A stretch of 64,000 bases of DNA from an uncultured Atopobiaceae bacterium (lineage in GTDB: Bacteria > Actinomycetota > Coriobacteriia > Coriobacteriales > Atopobiaceae): assembly GCA_934792625.1 (NCBI GenBank), contig CAKVON010000005.1, positions 62,001-126,000 of the forward strand, in the 5' to 3' direction. The translations under genes and the position numbers were made by a program. The notes beneath the pieces were generated by a model that saw only the letters and a list, made by a program, of their open reading frames with translations, made no database searches and was not told where the DNA came from. Of this stretch, positions 53,336 to 64,000 are shown piece after piece; position 1 is the first letter of the stretch; each line of letters begins with the position of its first letter.

Positions 53336-54416
53336 CGAGCTCACCTCCCTGCGCGGCGGCACCGTCGCCGTCGCCATGATGCCTGAACTTCTCCCTAACA
53401 CTCTCGAAGAAACCCTTGAGCTGCGGGTTGTTCGAGATGAGCATGACCGCGATCAGAACGACCGCGTAAAGCAGCATGCGGTAGTCGGCGATCGCGCGCA
53501 GGGCCTCGGGCAGGATCGTGAGGGCGGCAGCCGAGATGATGGAGCCACGGATGTTGCCCAGCCCGCCGAGGACGACGAAGACCAGCACCAGGATCGACAG
53601 GTTGAAGTCGAACTTCTTCGGGACGATCGAGGAGTAGTTCATCGCGTACAGCGCACCCGCCATGCCGGCGAGGGCGGCTGCCACCACGAATGCCATCAGG
53701 CGGTACTTGGTGACGTTGATGCCCGTCGACTCGGCGGCGATGCGGTTGTCGCGCACGGCCATGATCGCGCGGCCGGAGCGGCTGTACTTGAGGTTGAGGA
53801 CGACGAACAGGCAGAACAGCACCAGCAGGAAGCCCAGCGTGAACGTGGACGCCATCGTGATGCCGGCGGCGCCCTGCGGGCCGTTGATGAGGATCATGCC
53901 GCCCTGCATGTGCAGGCCCGCCGCGTCGGTCATCGAGAAGTGCAGGCCGGCGGGGTCGATTCCGACGTACAGGTTGTTGAGGACGTTCTTGATGATCTCG
54001 CCGAAGGCGAGGGTGACGATGGCCAGGTAGTCGCCGTGCAGCCTCATGACGGGGATGCCGATGAGGAAGCCCGCGACGGCGGCCATGATGCCCGAGACGA
54101 AGATCGTGACGACGAGACGGACCTGCGGGTCGGGGATGGCGTCGGCAAGCTGCGCCATGACCACGATGCCGGTGAAGGCGCCGATGCTCATGAAGCCGGC
54201 GTGGCCGAGCGACAGCTCGCCCGAGATACCGACGACCAGGTTGAGCGAGACGGCCATGACGACGTAGCAGCAGATCGGCACGAGCAGGCCCTGCATCGAG
54301 TACGAGATCATGTCCGTGGAAACCAGGGCCTGGACCACGACGAAGGCCATGACGACCAGGGTGTAGGTGATGAGGTTGGAGCGGTTGGTGGCGCTCATCT
54401 TCTTGAGGAATCCCAT
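53328..54416 (-). CDS. livM: Branched-chain amino acid ABC transporter permease LivM
   Basis: 362-residue membrane protein with about 9-10 helices. AVSLNLVVGISGELSLGHAG is the family core, with FGEIIKNVLNNLY and VFVVLGGLGNIRGSI. A polar C-terminal tail (EKFRHHGDGDGAAAQ) is present. It follows livH by three bases. Confidence 0.94.
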   Translation of the reverse strand: MGFLKKMSATNRSNLITYTLVVMAFVVVQALVSTDMISYSMQGLLVPICCYVVMAVSLNLVVGISGELSLGHAGFMSIGAFTGIVVMAQLADAIPDPQVRLVVTIFVSGIMAAVAGFLIGIPVMRLHGDYLAIVTLAFGEIIKNVLNNLYVGIDPAGLHFSMTDAAGLHMQGGMILINGPQGAAGITMASTFTLGFLLVLFCLFVVLNLKYSRSGRAIMAVRDNRIAAESTGINVTKYRLMAFVVAAALAGMAGALYAMNYSSIVPKKFDFNLSILVLVFVVLGGLGNIRGSIISAAALTILPEALRAIADYRMLLYAVVLIAVMLISNNPQLKGFFESVREKFRHHGDGDGAAAQGGELDG

Positions 54417-54419
54417 GGG

Positions 54420-55301
54420 CTACACCTTCTCGTGAATCTCTTTGCCCAGCAGGCCGGCAGGCTTGATGAGCAGCACGACGATGAGCACCGCGAACACGAT
54501 TGCGTCTGCGAGCTGGGCGTTGATGTACGCCTTGGCGAAGATCTCGATGACGCCGAGCAGGATTCCGCCGATCATGGCACCCGGGATCGAGCCGATGCCG
54601 CCCAGGACCGCGGCGACGAAGGCCTTGATGCCGGGCATCTGGCCGGTGGTGGGCATGAGCGTCGGGTATGCCGAGCACAAAAGCACGCCCGCGATTGCCG
54701 CGAGGCCGGAGCCGATGGCAAAGACCATGGCGATCGTGGCGTTGACGTCGATGCCCATGAGCTGGGCCGCGCCCTTGTCCTCGGAGACGGCGCGCATGGC
54801 CTTGCCCATCTTGGTCTTGGTGGTGAACAGCGTCAGGCCCACCATGATCACGATGTTGGCCAGGACCGTCACCAGCGTGACCGAGCTCACCACGAGCTCG
54901 CCGCCGAACAAGGACAGCGAGGGCATGGCGATGACCTGCGGGAACGACTTCGGGTCGCTCTTCCAGATGAGAAGGGCGAGGTTCTGCAGCAGGTACGAGA
55001 CGCCGATGGCGGTGATCAGGACGTCGAGAGAGGGGGCCTCGCGAAGCGGCTTGTAGGCCAGACGCTCGATGAGCATGCCGAGCACGGTGCAGCCGGCGAT
55101 GGACAAAAGGACGGCAACGATCGGGTTGAGCCCGAGGTACGACATCGCGCAGAAGCAGATGTAGCCGCCGACCATGATGATGTCGCCATGCGCGAAGTTA
55201 AGCATCTTGGCGATGCCATAGACCATGGTGTAGCCCAAGGCGATGATCGCGTAGACACTGCCCAGGGAGATGCCGTTGATCAGGTTGGCGAGAAGGTCCA
55301 T
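54420..55301 (-). CDS. livH: Branched-chain amino acid ABC transporter permease LivH
   Basis: 293-residue permease with about 8 helices. It starts LLANLINGISLGSVYAIIAL, followed by MLNFAHGDIIMVGGY, and ends IKPAGLLGKEIHEKV. AAAGGAG upstream supports the ATG at 55301. It lies 120 bases downstream of the binding-protein gene livJ. Confidence 0.94.
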   Translation of the reverse strand: MDLLANLINGISLGSVYAIIALGYTMVYGIAKMLNFAHGDIIMVGGYICFCAMSYLGLNPIVAVLLSIAGCTVLGMLIERLAYKPLREAPSLDVLITAIGVSYLLQNLALLIWKSDPKSFPQVIAMPSLSLFGGELVVSSVTLVTVLANIVIMVGLTLFTTKTKMGKAMRAVSEDKGAAQLMGIDVNATIAMVFAIGSGLAAIAGVLLCSAYPTLMPTTGQMPGIKAFVAAVLGGIGSIPGAMIGGILLGVIEIFAKAYINAQLADAIVFAVLIVVLLIKPAGLLGKEIHEKV

Positions 55302-55421
55302 CGGTCGCTCCTTTCTGTTCCCATGCCGCCGGCGGACCCGGCGGCGTCGATTGGCAAGATACGAAGGAGCGGAGGCCACCAGACTCGGTGACCCCCGCCT
55401 CTAGAGCGGTTGTAGGAGGGA

Positions 55422-56648
55422 CTAGTTGTCCATGCCCACGTAGGCGCCGTCCTTGATGACCATGCCCTTGGGCTCCTTGGAGACCTCGCCCGTGTCGGAC
55501 CAGGTCATGCCCGTGCCGGTGAGGCCGTCGTAGGTGAAGTCGGAGGACGTGATCGTGGCGATCAGCTTGTCGCAGATCTCGGAGACCTCCATGTCGGGCG
55601 TGACGCCGGACTTCTCGATGGCCTGCTTGACGACCATGACGCAGTCGTAGGCGTCGGCCGCGAACTGGTTGGGGGTGTCCTTGTACTTCTCCTTGTACGT
55701 GCTGACGAACTTCTTGGTGAGGTCGTCGGTCGCGTCTGCCGAGAAGGGCGTGAGGAGCATGACACCCTCGGCCAGGGAGGTGTCAAAGCCCTCGAGCGTC
55801 AGGATGCCGTCCATGCCGTCGACGCCGAAGAACTTGGGCTTGTAGCCCATCTCGTTGGCCTTGGACAGGATCAGCGAAGCCGGCTGGTAGTAGATCGGCA
55901 GGAAGATGAGGTCGGCGCCGGCAGACTTGCACTTGTTGAGCTGGACGGTGAAGTCGCTGGAGCTGTCGTCGGTGAAGGGCTGCTCGGCGACGACGGAAAG
56001 GCCGAGCTCCTTGGCCTCCGCCTTGAACTTGACGGTGATGCCCTTTGAGTAGGCGTCGGAGTTGTTGTAGATGATGCCAACCTTGGAGCCGAGCTTCTGC
56101 TTGGAGATGTACTTGGCGGAAGCGGTGCCCTGGTTGGGGTCGGTGAAGCACATCTGGAAGACGTTCTTCTTGCGCTGCGTGGTGACGTTGCCGTCGGCGT
56201 CCGCCTGGCCGCCGATGACGTCGGTGGACGACGCGGATGGCGTGAGCTGGAACATGTTGTCCTGGTTGGTCTGGGCGGTCACGGCGACGCACGGGGCGGT
56301 CGTGGTGGTGCCGACCAGGATCTGCATGCCCCAGTCCTTGAGGGACTTGTAGGCGTTGACGGACTTCTCGGCGTCGTGCTCGTCGTCGGCGTTCTTGAAG
56401 GCGAGTTTGACCTTGCCGTCCTTCTCGGCGTTGACCTCGTCGACGGCGATCTGGGTACCGTTCTTGGTAGCGTTGCCGTAGATGGCCGCGGCGCCGGTGA
56501 CGGGGCCGATGCCACCGATCTTGAACTTACCGTCGTTGTCGGAGTCGGAGCCACCGCCGCAACCGACGAGCATACCCGCGCTAATGACGCTCGAAGCACC
56601 AATTAGCTTGACGAAGTTCCTCCTGGACAGCGAATCATTGAAACCCAT
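55422..56648 (-). CDS. livJ: Branched-chain amino acid-binding lipoprotein LivJ
   Basis: 408-residue periplasmic-binding-type protein (peripla_BP_6). The signal SRRNFVKLIGASSVISAG, then LVGC, combines a twin-arginine motif with a lipobox. The ligand domain has GPVTGAAAIYGNATKNGTQIAV and VVAEQPFTDDSSSDFTVQL. GGAGG lies 8 bases before the ATG at 56648; an ATG two codons earlier sits too close. It is the first gene of the liv operon. Confidence 0.94.
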   Translation of the reverse strand: MGFNDSLSRRNFVKLIGASSVISAGMLVGCGGGSDSDNDGKFKIGGIGPVTGAAAIYGNATKNGTQIAVDEVNAEKDGKVKLAFKNADDEHDAEKSVNAYKSLKDWGMQILVGTTTTAPCVAVTAQTNQDNMFQLTPSASSTDVIGGQADADGNVTTQRKKNVFQMCFTDPNQGTASAKYISKQKLGSKVGIIYNNSDAYSKGITVKFKAEAKELGLSVVAEQPFTDDSSSDFTVQLNKCKSAGADLIFLPIYYQPASLILSKANEMGYKPKFFGVDGMDGILTLEGFDTSLAEGVMLLTPFSADATDDLTKKFVSTYKEKYKDTPNQFAADAYDCVMVVKQAIEKSGVTPDMEVSEICDKLIATITSSDFTYDGLTGTGMTWSDTGEVSKEPKGMVIKDGAYVGMDN

Positions 56649-56804
56649 CTTCATTTCCTCCTTCGAACGTCGGGCAGCTCTCTTGGGGCTGCGTTGGTTC
56701 CCTATTGTTTGACGTTCGGACTCGGATGGTGCTTGCTTGCAGCAAAATGAAACAAACGCGTCACAATGCGCAATTGACCAGAAACGTGGGAACCCCGCGC
56801 CCAC

Positions 56805-57319
56805 CTAAAGGCCTGCGGGGTCGTCCCTCACGATGTCGGCGAACGTGGCGCCCAGAAAATGCGCGAGCTCCTCGGGATTGACCGTGAGCGACAGGCCACG
56901 CCTGCCACCAGAGATGCTGATCTCATCGAACAGCTGGGCCGTCTCGTCGATCAGGGTCGGGAACTGCTTCTTCATGCCGACGGGCGTGCAGCCGCCGCGG
57001 ACGTAGCCGGTGGTGGGCTCCAGGTCGCGGACGTGCATCATCTGCAGGGTCTTCTCGCCAGCCGCCGCGGCCGCCTTCTTGAGGTCGAGCTCCTCGGCGA
57101 CCGGGATGCAGCAGGTGACGTGCCCGCCGGAAGGGGTGGTGGTCACGAGCGTCTTGAACGCCGAGTCGGGATCCTCCCCCAGCATCTCGGATATGCGCAC
57201 GCCCACGCCCGTCGAGAGGTCCTCGTTGGTCGCGTCGTAGGTCACGACGGTGTAGGCGACGCCGCCACGCTCGAGCTCGCGCATGGCATTGGTCTTCTGG
57301 ACGCGCTCCTTGCGGGCCA

Positions 57320-57320
<1 letters not shown>
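56805..57320 (-). CDS. ybaK: Cys-tRNA(Pro)/aminoacyl-tRNA deacylase YbaK
   Basis: 171-residue editing-domain protein of the YbaK/ProX family that hydrolyses mischarged Cys-tRNA(Pro) in trans. The conserved Lys is in DSAFKTLVTTT, with CCIPVAEELDLKKAAAAAGEK and TGYVRGGCTPVGMKKQFPT, whose GGxxP loop is diagnostic. The start overlaps the uvrA stop by one base, so the two are coupled. Confidence 0.93.
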
Positions 57321-60295
<2,975 letters not shown>

Positions 60296-60381
60296 GGACC
60301 AACTCCCACTCTGCCGTCTTTTGTAGACCCTCAGTCTAGCGAGAAGTGCCCGCGACGAACGAGAGGCCGTCGGGATTCACA

Positions 60382-60413
60382 GAACATTCGTTCGGTGCTC
60401 ACACCGAACGAAT
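60382..60413 (-). promoter_or_regulatory. SOS (LexA) box and overlapping hairpin upstream of uvrA
   Basis: GAAC-ATTC-GTTC at 60382-60393 matches the Gram-positive LexA/DinR dyad GAAC-N4-GTTC. It overlaps a perfect 12-bp inverted repeat ATTCGTTCGGTG (60386-60397)/CACCGAACGAAT (60402-60413) lying 33 bases after the upstream dehydrogenase gene. Confidence 0.7.
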
Positions 60414-60445
60414 CACGCGCCGGAGGCTTGGGCACCGTCCCGCCA

Positions 60446-61660
60446 CTACCTCCAGCTGGCCTCGAGGATGGCCGTGACGTCGGCGACGGACAGCTGTGCC
60501 GGGTCATGCTCGAACAGCGCGTCGTTGGTCGTGATGGCGTTCTCGGCAATCGCGGGAAGCTCTTCTCGGCAGATGCCCCACTCGCTCATGGCAAGGCCGT
60601 CGACCCCGCAGTCGCGCTTGAGGCGCTCGAGTTCGTCGACGAAGGCCATGGGACCGCGCGCAGCGACCGCGTCGTCATCGGCACCCATGAGGCGGGCCAT
60701 CTGGACGTAGCGGTCGTCCGCGACGTGGGCCTCAATCATGTGGGTGTGGTAGGCGCTCGCGATCATGATGAGGCCGGCGCCGTGTGGCAGGTCGTGGTGG
60801 TGGGCGCTCATGCCATGCTCGGTGCCGTGGCAGCCGCAGCAGCCCGAGCAGACCATCGCATAGCCGCCGAGCGTGTTGGCAAACGCCAGCCGCGTGCGCG
60901 CCTCGAGGTTGCCGCCGTCATTCACGCAGGTGGGCAACGCCGCGGCGGCGCTGCGGATGCCCTCGCGGCAGACCATGTCCCCCATTGGGTTGTGGTGGCG
61001 GTTGATGAGGCACTCCACGTTGTGGAAGAGGGCATCGAAGCCCTGGTAGGCGGTCAGGCGCGCGGGCACGCTGAGCATGAGCTCGGGGTCGACGACCGAA
61101 AGGGTCGGGAACAGGCGCGCGTCGCCCAGGCGGAGCTTCTCGTCGTTCTGCTTGCAGGAAAGAACGCCGCCGGCGTCGACCTCGGAACCGGTGCCCGCGG
61201 TGGTGGTCACGCACACGAGGGGCAGCGGGTCGTTCGGGATGCGCTTGCCCTTGGCGGTCCCGCCCATGACGTAGTCCCAGACGTCGCCCGCCGAGCGGCT
61301 GCCATCAGGCGCGACGACGGGGTTGGCGGCGACGGCACAGATTCCCTTGCAGGCGTCCATCACGGAGCCGCCGCCAAGGGCCAGCACGAAGTCACAGCCC
61401 TCGGTACGCGCGAGCCATCCGCCGGCGTTGACGGTCTCGCGAAGCGGATTGGGCTCTATGCGGTCGAACAGGACGTGCGAGACGCCAGCTCGGTCGAGCT
61501 CTGCCTCGACGCGGGCCAGGTAGCCGTTTGCCTTGACGGACTTGCCGCCGGTTGTGACAACGAGGGCACGGCGCCCGGGAAGCGCCTGGTCACCAAGGTC
61601 GGAGAGCCTTCCGGGACCAAAGAGCACCTTGGTGGGTGCGAAGTAGGTGTAGCCTTCCAT
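60446..61660 (-). CDS. Iron-containing alcohol dehydrogenase
   Basis: 404-residue NAD(P)-dependent, group III alcohol dehydrogenase. N-terminal GYTYFAPTKVLFGPGRLSDLG, NAD site ALGGGSVMDACKGICAV, VCVTTTAGTGSEVD, and the iron-binding His region HGTEHGMSAHHHDLPHGAG. The extra Cys/His-rich stretch CSGCCGCHGTEHG just before it is unusual. GGAGG is only four bases from the ATG. The substrate may be butanol, ethanol or a diol. It is transcribed toward uvrA; divergent from the ADP-ribosylglycohydrolase. Confidence 0.9.
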   Translation of the reverse strand: MEGYTYFAPTKVLFGPGRLSDLGDQALPGRRALVVTTGGKSVKANGYLARVEAELDRAGVSHVLFDRIEPNPLRETVNAGGWLARTEGCDFVLALGGGSVMDACKGICAVAANPVVAPDGSRSAGDVWDYVMGGTAKGKRIPNDPLPLVCVTTTAGTGSEVDAGGVLSCKQNDEKLRLGDARLFPTLSVVDPELMLSVPARLTAYQGFDALFHNVECLINRHHNPMGDMVCREGIRSAAAALPTCVNDGGNLEARTRLAFANTLGGYAMVCSGCCGCHGTEHGMSAHHHDLPHGAGLIMIASAYHTHMIEAHVADDRYVQMARLMGADDDAVAARGPMAFVDELERLKRDCGVDGLAMSEWGICREELPAIAENAITTNDALFEHDPAQLSVADVTAILEASWR

Positions 61661-61698
61661 GTAGCCTCCAAGCGTTGTGGCGGGCCTGTGACCCGCAC

Positions 61699-61712
61699 GT
61701 ACTTCTCTGCAG
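61699..61712 (+). repeat. Near-copy of dispersed 14-mer (one mismatch)
   Basis: GTACTTCTCTGCAG in the divergent promoter region between the dehydrogenase and the glycohydrolase. Confidence 0.6.
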
Positions 61713-61806
61713 GCGATTGTAGGGTGGTCGGATGTCCTCTCCGTTAACTGGCGGACGCATGCGGCAACGCTCGGTGGCGACGACGGCGACGACGGAAAGG
61801 CGGACG

Positions 61807-62595
61807 ATGATGGCGACGACACTTCGCGATTGCGTATACGGCCTGGCAGTGGGCGACGCCCTGGGCGTGCCGTTCGAGTTTCGCGGGCGCGACACCTTCA
61901 AGTGCACGGGGATGGTCGGCCACGGCACGCACGACCAACCAGCCGGCACCTGGAGCGACGACACGTCGATGACGCTTGCCACCTGCGATTCGATTCGCGA
62001 GAAGGGCCGCGTCGACGTCGGTGACATCCGCGAGAGGTTCGTCGTGTGGTACACGCGCGACGCATACACATGCGACCACCTGTTTGACATTGGAGGCGCC
62101 ACGTCGCGGGCACTTTCGACCGGGCGCGGCTGCTCGGGGGAACGAGACAACGGCAACGGGTCGCTCATGCGCATCGTTCCACTGGCGTTCGTGGCAAACG
62201 ACGACGAGGTCAGGGCCGTGTCGGCCATCACGCACGCCCACCCCACGTCGACCGAGGCCTGCGTGAGGATGGTCCATGCGGCACGCAACCTGATTTCGGG
62301 CGACAGCGCGTGGTCGGTGGCCGTTTCCGCCGGCGTCGACCCCAAGAAGCCCCGTAATGCCATCGCATCGGGCGGATACGTGTTGCACACCTTCGAGGCG
62401 GCACTTTGGTGCCTCGCAAACACCCGCTCCTACCAGGACTGCGTTCTGACTGCCGTCAACCTTGGCAGCGACACCGACACGACAGCTGCCGTCGCCGGGG
62501 CGCTCGCGGGAATCGTCTACGGCATCGACGGCATCCCACGAGAGTGGCTCGAACATCTTCGTGGCAAGGACGTGATCGAGGCCTGCCTGTTCTAG
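61807..62595 (+). CDS. ADP-ribosylglycohydrolase (DraG/ARH family)
   Basis: 262 residues. Predicted to remove ADP-ribose from proteins or other acceptors with a two-metal centre. Motifs in order: YGLAVGDALGVPFEF, GTWSDDTSMTLATCDS (metal-binding Asp pair), NGNGSLMRIVPLAF, and GSDTDTTAAVAGALAG near the end. The start at 61807 or the adjacent ATG at 61810 follows AAAGG. It is a single gene with a terminator. No ADP-ribosyltransferase is in view, so the biological target is unknown. Confidence 0.92.
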   Translation: MMATTLRDCVYGLAVGDALGVPFEFRGRDTFKCTGMVGHGTHDQPAGTWSDDTSMTLATCDSIREKGRVDVGDIRERFVVWYTRDAYTCDHLFDIGGATSRALSTGRGCSGERDNGNGSLMRIVPLAFVANDDEVRAVSAITHAHPTSTEACVRMVHAARNLISGDSAWSVAVSAGVDPKKPRNAIASGGYVLHTFEAALWCLANTRSYQDCVLTAVNLGSDTDTTAAVAGALAGIVYGIDGIPREWLEHLRGKDVIEACLF

Positions 62596-62637
62596 CAACG
62601 GCGGGCCCGCGAGTCCCGGCAACGTCACCACAAGCAG

Positions 62638-62665
62638 AAGGCCCGCCCCAATCGGGGCGGGCCTT
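62638..62665. terminator. Bidirectional terminator
   Basis: A perfect 12-bp stem AAGGCCCGCCCC/GGGGCGGGCCTT with an AATC loop, between two convergent genes. The minus-strand tail is CTGCTTG and the plus-strand tail is CGGTCC, so the T-tracts are weak. Confidence 0.7.
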
Positions 62666-62720
62666 CGGTCCAGCGGGTAGTTTGCGATTACACAAAAGCG
62701 CAATCGGGAAGCTTGGTTGT

Positions 62721-64000
62721 CTAGCAGCTACGACGCCTCAGGGTCATGGCCAGCGCGCAGACGCCGGCACCGGCGGCCAGAAGGGCAGCCGCGGCCATCG
62801 GAGACGTCTGGTCCCCCGTCTTGGGGGTCGCGTCACCCTTGGCAGCAGATGCCGTCGTGGCAGGCTTGACCTGCGTCGCAGGAGCCGTCGGGCTGTCAGG
62901 CTTGGCCGGGGTCTCGGGCTCGGCGACCGTGTAGGTGACCTCGGGAACGGGGAACTCGTAGTCATCGCCACGCATGCCGTTGCCGTCCATGGGGTGCAGG
63001 GTCGCGCTCTCGTTGACCTTCAGGGTGTGGGTGCCGGGCTCGGTGGGCACGTTGACCAGACGCTCGCTGTACTCGAGCACGACGGGCTTGCTCGGGACCG
63101 CGGCCTCGTTCAGGGTGAGCTCGAGCGCCTCCTGGTCGCCGTCTGCGTGGCGCAGGGTGTACCTGTAGGAGCCGTCCTGCAGCTTGCCGAAGCCATAGGT
63201 CGTGCCGCCCTGGTCGTCGATCTTCTCGGGGGCGAGCTTCTCGCCGTTGACGGTCAGGCTGATCTTCTCGGGGTCGTTGACGAAGTCGAAGTCGGCGCCG
63301 ATGAGGTCCTCGACAGTCGAGCCGACGGAGATCTTGTCGATGAGCTTGGCCCTGATCTCGTCGAAGTCGGTGTCCAGCTCGCCGCCGTTCGTGTTCCTGG
63401 CAAGGTACTTCAGGAAGTTCGAGCCGTCGAAGTCGGCATCGTTCTTGAAGTACACGTTCATGTCATAGCCGGCCTTGGCCATCGCCTGGAACGTGTCGTC
63501 CGCGCTGATGTAGGCGATATCGCAGTTGCACGGCGCGTTAACGTCGAGCGGGATGGGGTTCGAGGTCCCGATGGCAGACGCGAGGAGGGTGTACTCGTAG
63601 TCGTACTGGGCCCAGTTCTTCTCGGAGTTCTGGTACTGGTCCTTGTAGTACGCAAGGTACTTGGCCAGCTTCTCGGGGCTGGTCATGGCCTCCGAGAAGA
63701 TGAAGTTGGAACCGTCGTCGAACTTCTTCCAGGCGTTGTCGGTGTGGTACTCGCGGGACTGCCACTCCCAGACGCCGCCCATAAAGTTCTTGCCACCCTC
63801 GACGCTACCGAACGACCTGGTGTACGGGGTAGTGTAGTCACCGTTCTTGCAGAACAGGTAGGTGGCACCGTCACTGATCAGGATGACGTGCTTGTTCGAC
63901 GCGGCAACGGAGGTGTCCGCGTCGAGGATGCTCTTGGCGGCAAGAAGGCCCGCATCCATGTTGGTGCCGGAGCGAACGCTGGAGTTCATCGCGTCCAGGA
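62721..64000 (-). CDS. VWA-domain surface protein with cell-wall sorting signal (N-terminus outside window)
   Basis: C-terminal part, at least 426 residues, of a sortase-substrate surface or pilus-tip protein. The frame is open to the window edge. The visible beginning is inside a von Willebrand A fold: RSGTNMDAGLLAAKSIL, followed by HVILISDGATYLF, which carries the MIDAS-like Asp. The central part has SPEKLAKYLAYYKDQYQN and a Cys pair NAPCNCDIAY. The tail is Pro/Thr/Ala-rich, then a sorting signal with ATPKTGDQ (LPxTG-like, with Thr for Leu), a hydrophobic helix and RRRSC. Pilin-like adhesins of this build bind host matrix. Confidence 0.85.
   Translation of the reverse strand, partial: LDAMNSSVRSGTNMDAGLLAAKSILDADTSVAASNKHVILISDGATYLFCKNGDYTTPYTRSFGSVEGGKNFMGGVWEWQSREYHTDNAWKKFDDGSNFIFSEAMTSPEKLAKYLAYYKDQYQNSEKNWAQYDYEYTLLASAIGTSNPIPLDVNAPCNCDIAYISADDTFQAMAKAGYDMNVYFKNDADFDGSNFLKYLARNTNGGELDTDFDEIRAKLIDKISVGSTVEDLIGADFDFVNDPEKISLTVNGEKLAPEKIDDQGGTTYGFGKLQDGSYRYTLRHADGDQEALELTLNEAAVPSKPVVLEYSERLVNVPTEPGTHTLKVNESATLHPMDGNGMRGDDYEFPVPEVTYTVAEPETPAKPDSPTAPATQVKPATTASAAKGDATPKTGDQTSPMAAAALLAAGAGVCALAMTLRRRSC

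Overview
The window is a high-GC chromosomal segment of a Gram-positive actinobacterium, most likely a coriobacterium of the Olsenella / Atopobium / Collinsella kind. This is inferred from the GC-rich codon use, the whiA-rapZ-uvrC neighbourhood, the phosphotransferase-based sugar metabolism, the peptidoglycan-bridge genes and the sortase-type surface protein. I saw no rRNA operon, prophage, insertion sequence or CRISPR array. Four tRNA genes are present: Val-GAC twice in inverted orientation, Gly-GCC and Leu-GAG.

Layout. 1-1.5 kb: a LuxR-type two-component pair, cut by the window start. 1.5-5.4 kb: an orphan short ORF, two GNAT acetyltransferases, three tRNAs, a TrmL-like tRNA methyltransferase and a HAD phosphatase. 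5.4-8.3 kb: two membrane or polyprenyl-linked glycosyltransferases. 8.8-11 kb: phosphofructokinase and a glycosyltransferase. 11.1-15.2 kb: fructose operon fruR-fruK-fruA behind a phased operator array. 15.3-16.7 kb: a surface protein and a small membrane protein. 16.9-18.6 kb: phosphate transport (DUF47 protein and Pit). 18.6-21.8 kb: a partner-switching module (PAS/GAF-PP2C phosphatase and a STAS-HATPase fusion). 22.1-28.1 kb: oligopeptide ABC transporter oppABCDF. 28.4-33.2 kb: secG and lower glycolysis (gap, pgk, tpiA, gpmI). 33.5-41.6 kb: a FemAB-like ligase, murJ, an ATP-grasp ligase, uvrC, rapZ and whiA. 41.8-43.6 kb: a GDPD and histidinol phosphatase. 43.6-51.5 kb: a complete histidine operon starting with a hisZ-hisG fusion. 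51.8-56.6 kb: branched-chain amino acid transporter livJHMGF. 56.8-62.6 kb: ybaK, uvrA with an SOS box, an iron alcohol dehydrogenase and an ADP-ribosylglycohydrolase. 62.7 kb to the end: the C-terminal part of a VWA-type, cell-wall-sorted surface protein.

The genes fit a saccharolytic and peptide-using Gram-positive. Fructose enters through the PTS and passes through the lower glycolytic block, peptides and branched-chain amino acids enter through two ABC systems, and histidine is made de novo.

The most striking signals are these. (1) A non-palindromic 14-mer, GT(A/C)CTTCTCGGCAG, occurs 11 times exactly, in intergenic DNA, protein linkers and C-termini. It is read as Ala-Glu-Lys-Asp on one strand and as Leu-Leu-Gly on the other, so the constraint appears to act on DNA rather than on protein. 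(2) The gap gene carries a clean in-frame internal deletion that removes the catalytic His and the phosphate-binding Arg region. (3) HisZ and HisG are fused in one polypeptide. (4) A helically phased array of TGA(A/C)CGTT octamers precedes the fructose operon. (5) A STAS domain and its kinase-like ATPase domain are fused in one protein.
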